A program made the translations under genes and the position numbers. A model generated the notes under the pieces. It ran no database searches. It was not told the origin of the DNA and was given only the letters and a program-made list of their open reading frames with translations. Source: Phycisphaerales bacterium (GTDB lineage: Bacteria; Planctomycetota; Phycisphaerae; Sedimentisphaerales; Anaerobacaceae). Taken from it: a DNA stretch of 47,240 nucleotides. The stretch's first letter is position 1. Every line of letters begins with the position of its first letter. The stretch lies in the NCBI GenBank assembly GCA_020352215.1, contig CP070675.1, forward strand, positions 2,240,803-2,288,042, written 5' to 3'. This document shows positions 1-9,900 of the stretch, in pieces.

Positions 1-52
1 GCTACGTCACCGACCGTTCCGCACCGTGAATATGAAGTGGTACGCTGGTTAA
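1..52 (+). CDS. Possible 3' end of an upstream gene (truncated by window edge)
   Basis: A reading frame open from base 2 ends in TAA at 50-52, three bases before the ATG at 56. That spacing is typical of operon neighbours. Only about 16 residues are visible, ending in NMKWYAG, so no family can be named. Frame 1 is also open, to a TAA at 70-72, so the frame choice rests only on the spacing. Confidence 0.25.
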   Translation, partial: LRHRPFRTVNMKWYAG

Positions 53-55
53 ATC

Positions 56-466
56 ATGGCCTCCCACGATAAGGTCAAGTATAAAACAACCGTAGGAGAT
101 GAGCATTGGCGCAACGAAGAATTCCAGTGGGCGAGCATACTATCTGCGGGGGACGCGGCCAAAGGTATGGTCCTGCTGTACATACAGAAGGCCTGCACCG
201 CGTTTCACGAATTCGAGCCGGCCTGGAAGCAGGGCGCTATGGACAGCGGGCAGCTTGACTTTTTCCGCCGGCGCCTGGCAACGCGAATCCGGCTCGCCTT
301 GACGACGATGGAAAACAACGGCCTTGACAAGATCAACGGAGCCGCTGAGCTGGCCGAGATTCTGCGATCCACCGAGTCGGCGCCGAATATGGACGAACTC
401 GCCGAGCTGACTGAGAGAATGCACGCGGTCAACCACGTGCTGACCGATTCCCTGGAAGGGAAGTGA
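56..466 (+). CDS. Small hypothetical protein (136 aa)
   Basis: I do not recognise this gene. It encodes a soluble, mostly helical and acidic protein with no signal peptide or membrane segment. The second half (about residues 62-130) is rich in Leu, Ala and Glu and could form a small helical bundle. The chosen ATG lies just after a possible upstream stop and has no clear Shine-Dalgarno sequence, so translation may be coupled to the upstream gene; a Met at about residue 38 is an alternative start. The gene sits 49 bp upstream of the Gfo/Idh/MocA oxidoreductase on the same strand, which suggests cotranscription. Codon use resembles that of the neighbours. It is probably a real gene, of unknown function. 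Confidence 0.6.
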   Translation: MASHDKVKYKTTVGDEHWRNEEFQWASILSAGDAAKGMVLLYIQKACTAFHEFEPAWKQGAMDSGQLDFFRRRLATRIRLALTTMENNGLDKINGAAELAEILRSTESAPNMDELAELTERMHAVNHVLTDSLEGK

Positions 467-515
467 CCGGAAAAGAGACATCTTTCGATACCGGAATAAA
501 ACAAGGAGATAGATC

Positions 516-1949
516 ATGAAGGGCTTAACCCGTCGCGATTTTGTCAAATCTTCGATTGCCGCAGGGGCTGTGGTTGCGTTGCCGTTTTCGCGCGTCCGAG
601 GGGCGAATGATCGTATCCGTGTGGGTGTGGTCGGCCTCGGCGGCCGCGGCACTGGTGCCCATGTACCGTCCTTTGAGAATCAGGAAGGTGTGACGGTAGT
701 AGCGCTTAGCGACCCGGACCGAGAGCGCATGGGCGGCGCGGCCAAGATGATCGAATCAAAATACAGCCACAAGGCCGAGCAATACCTTGATATGCGTAAG
801 ATGTTCGACCGCGACGATATAGACGTGATCGGCAATGCGACACAGAACTACTGGCATGGGCTCAGCACAATCTGGGCATGTCAGGCCGGCAAGCATGTCT
901 ACGTCGAGAAACCGCTGTCGCATTACATCTGGGAGGGCCGGCAGATGGTCAACGCAGCACGCAAGTATGACCGCATCGTACAGTGCGGCACCCAGCGGCG
1001 ATCTCAGCGTTCCATCGCTGACGCCATCCAATGGATCCGGCAAGGACACCTGGGCGAAATCAAGCACATCACCGCCTTTGCCAACAAGCCGCGTTCCTCG
1101 TGCGGCAAGCGTGACACGCCCCTGCCCATCCCCGACACTGTTGACTACGACCTCTGGTGCGGCCCCGCCAGGAAAGTGCCGATCTATCGCAACCGGCTCC
1201 AATACGATTGCAGCTTCGATTGGAACACCGGCGACGGCGAGTCGTGCAATCAGGGTGTCCACGAGGTAGACGTGGCCCGATGGTGTCTGGGCGAGAAGAG
1301 GCTGCCGCGCCGGGTAATGAGCATCGGCGGCCGGTTCGTGTTCAACGACGCCTGTGATGTCCCCAACACGCAGATCATCTACTACGACTTTCCTACGGCC
1401 CCGGTACTATATGAGGTGCACAACCTGCGCAAGGCCAAGGGTTCGAGTGACATGCCCGCATTTCGTGGCGAGGGCGTCGGTGTAATCGTCGATTGTGAAG
1501 GCGGATCAGTGAGTCTCTACCGCGGTATGGCGTGGGACAAGGACGGTAAACAGGTCAAGTCATTCAGCGGCGGCGGCGATCATTTCGTCGACTTCATCGG
1601 CGCGGTCCGCAGCGGCCGTCGTGAAGATCTCAACGGCGAGGTACTCGAAGGCCACATCTCGACAGCCGTCTGCCACACAGGCAACATCTCATATCGGCTC
1701 GGCAAGAAGGCCACGACGCGGCAGATACGCGCCCAGGTGCGAGACGTCCCGATGTTTGCCGAGATGTTGGACCGGCTGTTGGAGCACCTCGCGGCCCACG
1801 AGATCGATGTCGAGGCCAAGACGGTGACGCTCGGACCGTGGTTGGACGTTGACCGGCGAAACGAGCGCTTCAAAAACAACAAGCGAGCCAACCGTCTGGT
1901 CCGTGGCTTCTACCGCGAGCCGTACGTTGTGCCGGACTTATCAACCTAA
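516..1949 (+). CDS. Gfo/Idh/MocA family oxidoreductase, Tat-exported
   Basis: A 477-aa NAD(P)-dependent oxidoreductase of the Gfo/Idh/MocA family, which acts on sugars, inositols and other polyols. The N-terminus has a twin-arginine signal (TRRDFVKSS followed by a hydrophobic Ala/Val stretch), so the protein is probably exported folded with its cofactor. A Rossmann dinucleotide-binding motif follows at about residues 35-48 (VGVVGLGGRGTGAH), and the family's EKP motif is at 131-133. An AAGGAG ribosome-binding site lies at the right distance upstream of the ATG. This Tat-exported subgroup is greatly expanded in Planctomycetes. The gene precedes an SSS-family symporter, suggesting uptake and oxidation of the same sugar or polyol; the substrate cannot be read from the sequence. 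Confidence 0.93.
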   Translation: MKGLTRRDFVKSSIAAGAVVALPFSRVRGANDRIRVGVVGLGGRGTGAHVPSFENQEGVTVVALSDPDRERMGGAAKMIESKYSHKAEQYLDMRKMFDRDDIDVIGNATQNYWHGLSTIWACQAGKHVYVEKPLSHYIWEGRQMVNAARKYDRIVQCGTQRRSQRSIADAIQWIRQGHLGEIKHITAFANKPRSSCGKRDTPLPIPDTVDYDLWCGPARKVPIYRNRLQYDCSFDWNTGDGESCNQGVHEVDVARWCLGEKRLPRRVMSIGGRFVFNDACDVPNTQIIYYDFPTAPVLYEVHNLRKAKGSSDMPAFRGEGVGVIVDCEGGSVSLYRGMAWDKDGKQVKSFSGGGDHFVDFIGAVRSGRREDLNGEVLEGHISTAVCHTGNISYRLGKKATTRQIRAQVRDVPMFAEMLDRLLEHLAAHEIDVEAKTVTLGPWLDVDRRNERFKNNKRANRLVRGFYREPYVVPDLST

Positions 1950-2064
1950 GGTCGTCGCGAACCCCGGCCTAAAGACAATGGGAGACGTTCCCCCTGTCGC
2001 TTTCTTTAAGGATTCAGTAGTCTGAAAGCCGCGCAGTGTTTTCACAATCCTTCGCGAGCACTCT

Positions 2065-3447
2065 ATGCTTGATTACGTCGTCATCTGCATTTACCTTTGT
2101 GTCGTCCTCTCGGTGGGGTTGTGGAGCGGCAAGGGCATGAAAACCTTGCATGAGTTTTCCGTGTCCCACCGTTCGTACTCTTCGCTCGTAATCTTTGCGA
2201 CCCTTTCAGCTTCATTCATCGGCGGTGGATTCTCTATTGGCAACGCCGAGAAGGTCTTTCGCTTCGGCATCGTAAACATCGTGGCTCTCTGGGGATTCAG
2301 TCTCAAAGAGATTCTCGTGGCCAAGTTCATCGCGCCACGGACGGTCCATTTCCCCGACGTCATCTCCGTGGGCGACATCATGGATCGAAGCTATGGAAAG
2401 GCGGCCAGGATTGTCACCGGGTTCTTCTCGGTTCTGCTTTGTGCCGGGATTGTAGGCGCTCAGGTCGGGGCCATGGGACTTATCTTCAACGTGTTTCTCG
2501 GGATCGAACCGCTTTACGGCATCCTGATCGGCTGCGGCATTGTTATCGCCTACTCAACGGTAGGAGGCATGCGGGCGGTAGTGTTGACAGACATTGTCCA
2601 ATTCTGTGTGCTTGCCGTCGGGCTGCCGGCTGCACTTGTGTTTGGTGTGGTGAAGTCGGGCGGCTTCTCGGCCATCAAAGCTGCTGCACCGGCGGGGCAC
2701 TTTTCTATTCCGGGCGAGGCGATGACCATCACCGCCCTGCTGTCGCTTTTCCTGACTTTTCTGCTGGGCGAAACACTCGTGCCCCCCTACGTGCAGCGTT
2801 TGTTTATCGGCAAAGACGCCGCACATACTGCCCGCGGCACCCTGCTCAGTGGCATCTTCTCGATTCCCTTCTTCGCGATTACGGGCGCGATCGGACTCGT
2901 GGCCCTATCACTCGACCCCCTGCTGGATGCCGACCTGGCCATGCCCTATGTCATCCGCACCGTGCTGCCCGCCGGAGTACGGGGCATCGTCATCGCAGGA
3001 GTGATCTCGATAGTGATGTCTTCGGCAGACTCCTTTCTCAACGCCGCGGCCACATGCTGCGTCAATGATCTGGTAAGACCCCTGCGCGAGAATCCCTTGT
3101 CCAAACGCCACGAGCTGCTCTTGGCCAAAATCACCAACTGCGCTGTCGGAATTCTCGCCGTCATTTTCGCCATCAAGATTGAGAGCATTCTCGACATTCT
3201 CATTTACGCCTACAACTTCTGGGCGCCCGTCATCCTCGTTCCGTTGGCGGCGGCACTCCTGGGAGTCCGCGTCACTAAGGCGGGCTTCTTGGCCGGCACC
3301 GTGGCCGGGGCGGCCGGTGTGCTGACATGGAACGGCCTGTTGAGATCACCGCTCGCCATAAACGGCTTGGTAATCGGCGTCTTCTTCAACCTCGCCGCAT
3401 TTGTGGCCGCCAATACGCTCGCAAATAAGCGCCGGAATATCGAATAG
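2065..3447 (+). CDS. Sodium:solute symporter (SSS family)
   Basis: A 460-aa polytopic inner-membrane protein with about 12-13 hydrophobic segments starting at residue 3, matching the sodium/solute symporter (SSF/SLC5) family. Visible family signatures are the small-residue-rich segment around residue 50 (ATLSASFIGGGFSIGN) and the motif YSTVGGMRAVVLTDIVQ near residues 165-181, which resembles the conserved GG-x-x-A-x-x-x-TD-x-x-Q region. Length is slightly below the usual 480-550 aa. There is no strong Shine-Dalgarno sequence before the ATG; it lies 115 bp after the oxidoreductase stop. Likely substrates by context are a sugar, a polyol or a sugar acid. No clear terminator follows; the next unit has its own promoter. 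Confidence 0.93.
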   Translation: MLDYVVICIYLCVVLSVGLWSGKGMKTLHEFSVSHRSYSSLVIFATLSASFIGGGFSIGNAEKVFRFGIVNIVALWGFSLKEILVAKFIAPRTVHFPDVISVGDIMDRSYGKAARIVTGFFSVLLCAGIVGAQVGAMGLIFNVFLGIEPLYGILIGCGIVIAYSTVGGMRAVVLTDIVQFCVLAVGLPAALVFGVVKSGGFSAIKAAAPAGHFSIPGEAMTITALLSLFLTFLLGETLVPPYVQRLFIGKDAAHTARGTLLSGIFSIPFFAITGAIGLVALSLDPLLDADLAMPYVIRTVLPAGVRGIVIAGVISIVMSSADSFLNAAATCCVNDLVRPLRENPLSKRHELLLAKITNCAVGILAVIFAIKIESILDILIYAYNFWAPVILVPLAAALLGVRVTKAGFLAGTVAGAAGVLTWNGLLRSPLAINGLVIGVFFNLAAFVAANTLANKRRNIE

Positions 3448-3501
3448 CGAGCCAAAAACGGCAATCTGCAGACGCAGCGTCCGGCCATCTCAAGTTCATA
3501 C

Positions 3502-3531
3502 TTGATATGATAGTAGCGAACGCGGTATAGT
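3502..3531 (+). promoter_or_regulatory. Sigma70-type promoter of the 951-aa secreted protein gene
   Basis: TTGATA at 3502-3507 and TATAGT at 3526-3531 are separated by exactly 18 bp. The same arrangement (TTGA.., 18 bp spacer ending in GG, TATAGT-like -10) is found before the two sister genes at 6727-6756 and 10839-10868. The sequence just downstream (GAGTCATGTATTCTC) is also shared with the second copy. Confidence 0.7.
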
Positions 3532-3668
3532 AGCACTGAGGAGTCATGTATTCTCACTGCTCAGGCCGGGAATTCGTTCGCTTTTGCCGGAGCTGGGAAG
3601 GAGGAGTCGCATGATGCTGAATGTGGACTAATGTGTGAGTTCTATGTTTTGGAAGGAGGATCACTACC
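3532..3668 (+). promoter_or_regulatory. Leader with three overlapping short ORFs
   Basis: Three short ORFs follow the promoter. uORF1 runs 3546-3614 (22 codons, begins MYSHCSGRE), only 15 nt after the -10 box. uORF2 (3611-3631, 6 codons) starts inside the uORF1 stop (ATGA overlap) and follows a strong AAGGAGGAG. uORF3 (3631-3693) starts inside the uORF2 stop (TAATG overlap), spans the main gene's ribosome-binding site (GGAAGGAGGA) and ends within the main coding region. The chain of overlaps suggests translational coupling, but the conserved bases could instead reflect an RNA structure. Sister leaders lie at 6757-6967 and 10869-11078. Confidence 0.5.
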
Positions 3669-6524
3669 ATGTGGAAAAGACAAGTCTCTCTAATCTCCAT
3701 TGCTCTGCTGCTTGGCTCGGTCGGCATCGGCGCCGAAATCTTCTGGAGCGATGGTGACCCTGAGCACAACCACCTCTGGACCGATCCGGACAACTGGGAA
3801 GGAGGAGTCGTACCCGGACCCGGGGACGAGGCGCAGATTCTCTCGCCGGAGGCGGACGCGGGACACGGCCCGATCATTCAGGCACCCATGGATCTCAAGC
3901 TTGCGGGGATCAAGAATGAATTGGAGGGCCGCCCCGGCAAGCCAGAGCTGACGATGACGGGCGGAAACCTCGAGCTGACGGACTTTGTATGGTGGGGTGA
4001 CTATGACAATATCGAAGCGTTCTGGTACCACAAAGGCGGGAACGTAACTGTTGCCAACGAATTCGAGCTTGGATGGGGGCCCGGCACAGGTGGCGCGGGC
4101 ACCCTGGAGATGACCGGCGGCACGATCAGCGCCGCCGAGTTGGTAATTCCTACGGGAAGTGGAGCATACGGGAGATTCTACCTTCGTGGTGGCACCTTCA
4201 CCGTCCGTGACGTGGGCGGCCTCGAGATGAACGCCAACGGTCTGATAGATATCACCGAAGGTACACTGCTCTTGGAGGGCGACCAGACGACGGCAATCAA
4301 CAGCCTCATCACCGACGGTCAGATAACCGCCTACGACGGCGCGGGCTATTTTGACATAGACTACGGCATGAGGAATCCCGGCAAGACCACGTTGACGGCG
4401 GCACCGATTACAGAAAAGGCCTACCGCCCCGACCCTCCTGACGGTGCGGTGAATGTGACCACGCCGCTGCTGAAGTGGGAGCCCGGACTCAAGGCCCTCT
4501 CCCACGAGGTCTACTTGGGCACGAGTCAGAAGTTGGGGCCTGCCGAGTTCATGGGCCCACAGGGATGGCCCTTGTACTGGCATGCCCCCGGTCTTGCTTC
4601 CGGTGTCACGTACTACTGGCGGGTCGATGAGGTCGAGGCCGACGGTACGACGCACACAGGCGATGTCTGGCGCTTCACCGCTGCGCCTGCGACCGCCTAC
4701 GGCCCGAACCCGTGTGACGGCGCCAAGTGGGTGGACGCCGAGACGGACCTCAGCTGGAGCATTGGGTTGACCGCGGCTTCGCACGATGTTTACTTCGGCA
4801 CCGACGAAACCGCAGTGGCGGACGGCACAGGTGGCACCTCCAAAGGGAACCTGAGAGCACTATCCTATGATCCGGGGCACCTGCAAATGGACACCACATA
4901 CTATTGGCGGATCGATGAGGTCGAAGCGGACGGCACGATACACACAGGTGACGTTTGGAGCTTCACAGTCATGGACCCATCGGCCGGCGAGGGTCTGAAG
5001 GGAGAGTACTTTCACTTCTCCGGTGATTCCCCCCCTGCTCGCTCGGAGGCCTTCCGCACCCTTGTGCTGACCCGTATGGATCCGGGAGTCGACTTTGACT
5101 GGGGCAATGGCTCACCTGATCCAAAGATCGGGGCCGACAAATTCTCGGTCAGATGGACGGGCGAACTGGAGGTGGCGGCCCCCGAGCTCTACACGTTCAG
5201 CACGAACAGCGACGACGGCGTGCGTCTCTGGCTTGATGACGAGCTGATTATCGACAACTGGACCGACCACGGGGCCGTCGTCAACAGGAGCAAACCGATG
5301 GAGCTTGCAGCCGGCCTGTACTTCATTCAGATGGAATATTACGAAAACGGCGGAAGCGCCGTGGCCGAGTTGAGTTGGGAGAATCCTTGCATGCCGGCGC
5401 AGATCATTCCTGCCGGCGCGTTGTCACCCCCGCTGAGGGCCTTCAGCCCGAAGCCGGCCAACGGCGCCACGGGTGTGACACAGACACCTACTCTTCGCTT
5501 CTCCGCCGGGGACAAGGCTCTCCAGCATGAGCTATACTTTGGCACCGACGAGGCCGCCGTGGCCGCCGCCGATAGTACCACGCCGGGCATCTATCGAGGC
5601 CTGCTGAATACCACGAGCTATCTGCCCCCCGAGTCACCCCTCGAGTTCAATCAGACCTATTATTGGAAGGTCAACGAGAAGAACACCGATGGAACCATGA
5701 GCTTGGGTAAGGCCTGGAGCTTCACTGTTGCCGACTACATCATTATTGATGATTTCGAGGACTACAATGACTACTCGCCGGACCGCATATTCCAGACGTG
5801 GCTGGATGGCTTTGGCTATACCGAGCCTCCGCCGGGACGGCCCGGCAACGGAACCGGCTCGACCGTAGGTTACACGGCCGCTCCTTTCGCTGAGCAAGAC
5901 ATCGTCTACGGTGGGGGCCAGTCCATGCCGCTCGGCTACGACAACAGCGGTGCGGGGGGCAAAGCCCACTACTCGGAGGCGGAGCGAGCGTGGGCGATTG
6001 CTCAGGACTGGACGAGAGAAGGCGTCAAGGCATTGACGCTGTGGTTCTACGGCAATCCGGCTAATTCCCCCGAGCAGCTATACGTGGTTGTGCAGGATGC
6101 GGCCGGCAAGATTGGGGTGAAGAGCCAAGGGGACGCCTCAGCGGTAACGGTGGCGGCCTGGCAGGAGTGGAACATCGATCTCAAAGAAATCAGCGATGAC
6201 GACGTTGACCTTACTGCTGTCAAGAAGCTGTATATCGGCGTTGGCAGCAGAGCCAGTTCGACGATTGGTGGTACGGGCAATCTGTTTATTGATGAGATCA
6301 GACTGTACCGGCCAAGGTGCGTTGCATCGCTCCTGCAGCCCGCCAACGATCTTAGCGGCAACTGCGCGGTGGACCACGCGGACGTCGAGATACTGGCCGG
6401 TGAATGGCTCAGCAGCGGTGGCGGGTTCCCAGCCGATCTGGACGGCGACGACGACGTCGATTTTTCGGATTACGCAGCGTTGGCGGATACGTGGCTTGAT
6501 GAGCTATTGTGGCCCGCGCCGTAG
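3669..6524 (+). CDS. Giant modular secreted protein 1: FN3-like, PA14, CBM-like, dockerin-like
   Basis: A 951-aa exported protein. Residues 1-22 are a Sec signal peptide. Residues 23-250 form a Gly/Thr-rich repetitive region resembling a beta-solenoid (recurring GGT and MTGG turns). Two FN3-like modules follow (about 251-434), each with DVYFGT-type and YYWR[VI]DE motifs. A PA14-like domain lies at about 437-587 (FSTNSDDGVRLWLDDELI), then a third FN3-like module (590-687). A roughly 190-aa beta-rich, CBM-like domain starts at DDFEDYNDYSPDRIFQTW. A two-half dockerin-like repeat (DLDGDDDVDFSDYAALADTW) ends the protein with DELLWPAP. It probably binds carbohydrate or cell-surface material; no catalytic domain is recognised. 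It has its own promoter, leader and terminator, and is paralogous to the next two large genes. Confidence 0.85.
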   Translation: MWKRQVSLISIALLLGSVGIGAEIFWSDGDPEHNHLWTDPDNWEGGVVPGPGDEAQILSPEADAGHGPIIQAPMDLKLAGIKNELEGRPGKPELTMTGGNLELTDFVWWGDYDNIEAFWYHKGGNVTVANEFELGWGPGTGGAGTLEMTGGTISAAELVIPTGSGAYGRFYLRGGTFTVRDVGGLEMNANGLIDITEGTLLLEGDQTTAINSLITDGQITAYDGAGYFDIDYGMRNPGKTTLTAAPITEKAYRPDPPDGAVNVTTPLLKWEPGLKALSHEVYLGTSQKLGPAEFMGPQGWPLYWHAPGLASGVTYYWRVDEVEADGTTHTGDVWRFTAAPATAYGPNPCDGAKWVDAETDLSWSIGLTAASHDVYFGTDETAVADGTGGTSKGNLRALSYDPGHLQMDTTYYWRIDEVEADGTIHTGDVWSFTVMDPSAGEGLKGEYFHFSGDSPPARSEAFRTLVLTRMDPGVDFDWGNGSPDPKIGADKFSVRWTGELEVAAPELYTFSTNSDDGVRLWLDDELIIDNWTDHGAVVNRSKPMELAAGLYFIQMEYYENGGSAVAELSWENPCMPAQIIPAGALSPPLRAFSPKPANGATGVTQTPTLRFSAGDKALQHELYFGTDEAAVAAADSTTPGIYRGLLNTTSYLPPESPLEFNQTYYWKVNEKNTDGTMSLGKAWSFTVADYIIIDDFEDYNDYSPDRIFQTWLDGFGYTEPPPGRPGNGTGSTVGYTAAPFAEQDIVYGGGQSMPLGYDNSGAGGKAHYSEAERAWAIAQDWTREGVKALTLWFYGNPANSPEQLYVVVQDAAGKIGVKSQGDASAVTVAAWQEWNIDLKEISDDDVDLTAVKKLYIGVGSRASSTIGGTGNLFIDEIRLYRPRCVASLLQPANDLSGNCAVDHADVEILAGEWLSSGGGFPADLDGDDDVDFSDYAALADTWLDELLWPAP

Positions 6525-6577
6525 AGCCATGCACCACAGCTAACTTGCCGCTTGTTAGCTGATGATGTTGCATATGA

Positions 6578-6610
6578 CCGGGGCCCGTGCTGATCCGGCA
6601 TGGGTCCCGG
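6578..6610 (+). terminator. Intrinsic terminator-like hairpin
   Basis: A 13-bp GC-rich stem (6578-6590 with 6598-6610, two G-U pairs) and a 7-nt loop, followed by the weak pyrimidine run TTCTCCT. It begins 53 bp after the stop of the 951-aa protein gene. Equivalent hairpins follow both sister genes, at 10673-10703 and 14908-14938. Confidence 0.6.
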
Positions 6611-6726
6611 TTCTCCTGAAAGCACAGATGGCCGGCGAAACGCCGAGAATTGGGTCCCAGAACACCAAATAGCGATCCGGAAGCCACAATTTGCCGATAC
6701 TGCGCTGGGCGATCTCAAATTCACCC

Positions 6727-6756
6727 TTGATCTGAGGGCGGTGGACGTGGTATAGT
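6727..6756 (+). promoter_or_regulatory. Sigma70-type promoter of the 1218-aa secreted protein gene
   Basis: TTGATC at 6727-6732 and TATAGT at 6751-6756, with an 18-bp spacer ending in GTGG. It is the counterpart of the promoter at 3502-3531, and similarity continues into the leader (GAGTCATGTATTCTC at 6766-6780). Confidence 0.7.
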
Positions 6757-6967
6757 AGTGACGAAGAGTCATGTATTCTCGCGGACGAGCCGGGGCTTTT
6801 TTGTGGCTGCCCCAGAACCGGTAAGGAGGAGTTGCATGATATCGCGTGCGGGTTGCTATGTGAGTTCACCGTTTTGCAGGAGGTTTCTATTTGACTGTCC
6901 AAGGCAACGGGTCTTTGGGCTCGGGGCCGGAGCGTGATTACTGCTGCGTCTTTGAAGGAGGATTATC
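6757..6967 (+). promoter_or_regulatory. Leader with two short ORFs
   Basis: uORF1 is 6771-6824 (17 codons, begins MYSRGRAG). Its stop lies within TAAGGAGGAG, the ribosome-binding site of uORF2 (6836-6937, 33 codons, begins MISRAGCYV). The main gene's own site GAAGGAGGA follows about 20 bp later. The bases around the uORF1 start and the AAGGAGGAGT-x-GCATGAT block are nearly identical to the leader at 3532-3668. Compared with that leader, this one carries extra sequence before the main start. Confidence 0.45.
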
Positions 6968-9900
6968 ATGTGTAAGAAGCTCATTTATCTAACATTCCTT
7001 TTTGCATTTTGCGCGACGGCTATGGGTTCCGACATAGCGATTTCAACGCAAGCAAACTGGTGGTCGCAAGCCGCAGCCGACCGCGAAATGCAGGAAATTG
7101 CTGACAACGTAACGGCTCGTTTGGTTGAACTATTCCCGGCAAATCAACACGATGCCCTTGCCACTTGGGTGGAGAATCACACGGGCAATGGTGTATCAGA
7201 CCTTTTGATTCTTTGCGGACAGTGCCCAGCCACTATCTATGAACCTGGTAATGCACAGGCTGATGGCTCATTAGCCGAACTATTCTTAGATGACGGTAAT
7301 ACCATTATTAACACCGGCGACTGGATCTTCTATGTCGTCAACGGTGCCGGCACCAATGGCGTGAGTGCCTTGCCAAATATTATGGACATTACCAGCATGG
7401 ATATGTGGGACGACAATACGCCTGTCACTGTGACGGCCGAAGGGCAGCTGTACACTCCATCCTTGACAGATTTCCAGACGGACCGCGCAATCCACATCGA
7501 CCTGCTCGAAGGTGCTTGGGAGGCCGAACTGATTCTTGCTGTAGCCAGCGACGGAAACAGAGGGGACCCCATCATCGTTCACAATACGGATACTGATGGT
7601 CGTATAGGCATCTTCTTCCAGACAGCGAGTCAAGACAATGACCCACGCGGCGAAGTTATGAGTGAATGGATTAACAACTGGTGGCTCACAAACGTTGCCG
7701 ACGAACCGCTCATCAAGGCTCGCAAGCCGATCCCGGCCGACGGCGCCGAAGGCGTAGACACACCGCTGCTTCAGTGGACGACGCACCCGTGGGCGATCTC
7801 CCATATGGTGTATTTCGGCACCGACCCTGACAACCTGACCTTCATAGGCGAGCAAGGCTGGACGGTTTACTGGCATGTGGCGGGTCTTGAGCCGGCGACC
7901 ACGTACTACTGGCGGATTGACGAGGAGGAGGCGAACGGCACGATACACACAGGCGATGTGTGGAGCTTCAGCAGCCCCCCCCTGACCGCCTACAATCCCA
8001 CACCGGCTGATGGGGCCAGATATGTCCTCACCGATGTAGAGCTCACCTGGAGCAAGGGCATGGGTGCTGAGTCGCACGATGTCTACTTCGGCACAGATGA
8101 GACGGAAGTTGCCAATGGTACGGGCGACACATTCAAGGGCAACGAGGCATTTGCGTCTTATACTCCCACAGGCCTGGTAAGGGGGACCGTTTACTACTGG
8201 CGTATAGATGAGAACGACGCTACGACCACACATCCGGGCGAAGTCTGGAAGTTCACAACGATGCCCGTATTTGCTGTTGCCGATCCGGATCTCGTCTGCT
8301 GGTGGAAGCTTGATGAAGGCGCCGGCACAGTCGTGGTGGATTACTCCGGCTACGAGCATCATGGTACGCTCATGGGTGATCCAGAGTGGATCGTCGGATA
8401 TGACGGAGGCGCTCTCGATCTTGATGGAGGTGGCGACTACGCTGATTTTGGCAGTCCTCAGGATCTACCCTCCGGCACCGCGGCCCGCAGTATGTGTGGG
8501 TGGGCCAAGACTGACACCATTGCCGGCGGCTGGCGCTGGATAGCGGCCTATGGCACAGAGGGCACAAGTCTGGCCATGTTCATCGGCCTGAACGGCGCCG
8601 ATCTCTATGGCGGAGGTTACGGCGACGACATCTCCCAGCTAGGCTTCTGGGAGGTAGGCGTCTGGCATCACATCTGCCTGACCTATGACGGATCGACCGC
8701 CAGATTGTACGCCGACGGTGTCCAGGTGGCCTCCGGCGCCAAGACGTGGGATCTTCCTTTGAATCGCGTGCACATCGGGCGGCAGGTCAATAACCTCGCC
8801 GAATTCTGGAACGGCATAGTTGACGACGTCCGCATCTACAGCAAGGCGCTAACGCAGGACGAGATCAAGCAGGCCATGCGAGGTGACCCGCTGCTTGCGT
8901 GGGACCCAAGTCCGGCCGACAGGTCAACGCCAGACATCGAAGGGGGGGAAACTCTGACCTGGAAAGCCGGCGATTTCGCCGTGCAGCACGACGTATACTT
9001 GGGTACCGATAGAGATGCTGTGATGGATGCCGACTCCTCCGATACTACGGGCGTATACCGAGGCAGACAGGGTAGCACGACCTACATCCCCGGCGATGTT
9101 GAGAAAGGCGGAACTTACTACTGGCGGGTCGACGAAAGAACCAGCGACACATCGGTCAGCCCGGGCAGAGTCTGGACCTTCACGGTTGTAGACTATCTGA
9201 TCGTCGATGATTTTGAGGACTACAATGACTACTCACCCGACCGGATATTCCAGACGTGGATAGACGGCTGGGGCTACACTGAGCCGCCGCCCGGCAAGAC
9301 AGGAAACGGCACCGGTTCGACCGTGGGCTACCTCGCCGCTCCGTTTGCCGAGCAGACTACCGTTCATGGCGGTAGACAGTCCATGCCGTTCAGCTACGAT
9401 AACAGTGGCGCCGGTGGCAAAACCCGCTACTCGGAGGCCGAGCGCGAGTTCCTGGTGGCCCAGGACTTCACCAGAAGAGGTGTCAAGGCATTGACCCTGT
9501 ATGTATACGGTGACCCATGTAACGTTCCTGCGCCGCTGTACGTGGGCTTGCAGGACAGCGGCGGTACTCGCGTAGACGTTCCCGAGACCAACACCGTTAC
9601 GTTGCTGACGAGCAGCTGGCAAGAGGTCAATTTCGATCTCGCCGACTTCGCACCTGTGAGTCTTACGTCTATCAAGAAGATCTACATTGGCGTCGGCAAC
9701 AGGCTCAGTCCTATTCCCGGTCCTACAGGTGACCTGTTTATTGACGATATCCGGCTGTACGAGCCGCGATGCGTCGCCGCGAAGCTGAGACCAGATACCG
9801 ATATCGCCGCGCCGTACGACTGCAAGGTTGACAACAGAGACTTCGCCACATTCGCACAGCAGTGGTTGTTTGAGACACCATTGCAGGATTGGGAGCATCG

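Noticed and set aside
3690..4784. 364-codon minus-strand ORF opposite the 951-aa gene
   Set aside because: Antisense shadow; the plus strand has a signal peptide, modules and a matching paralogue.
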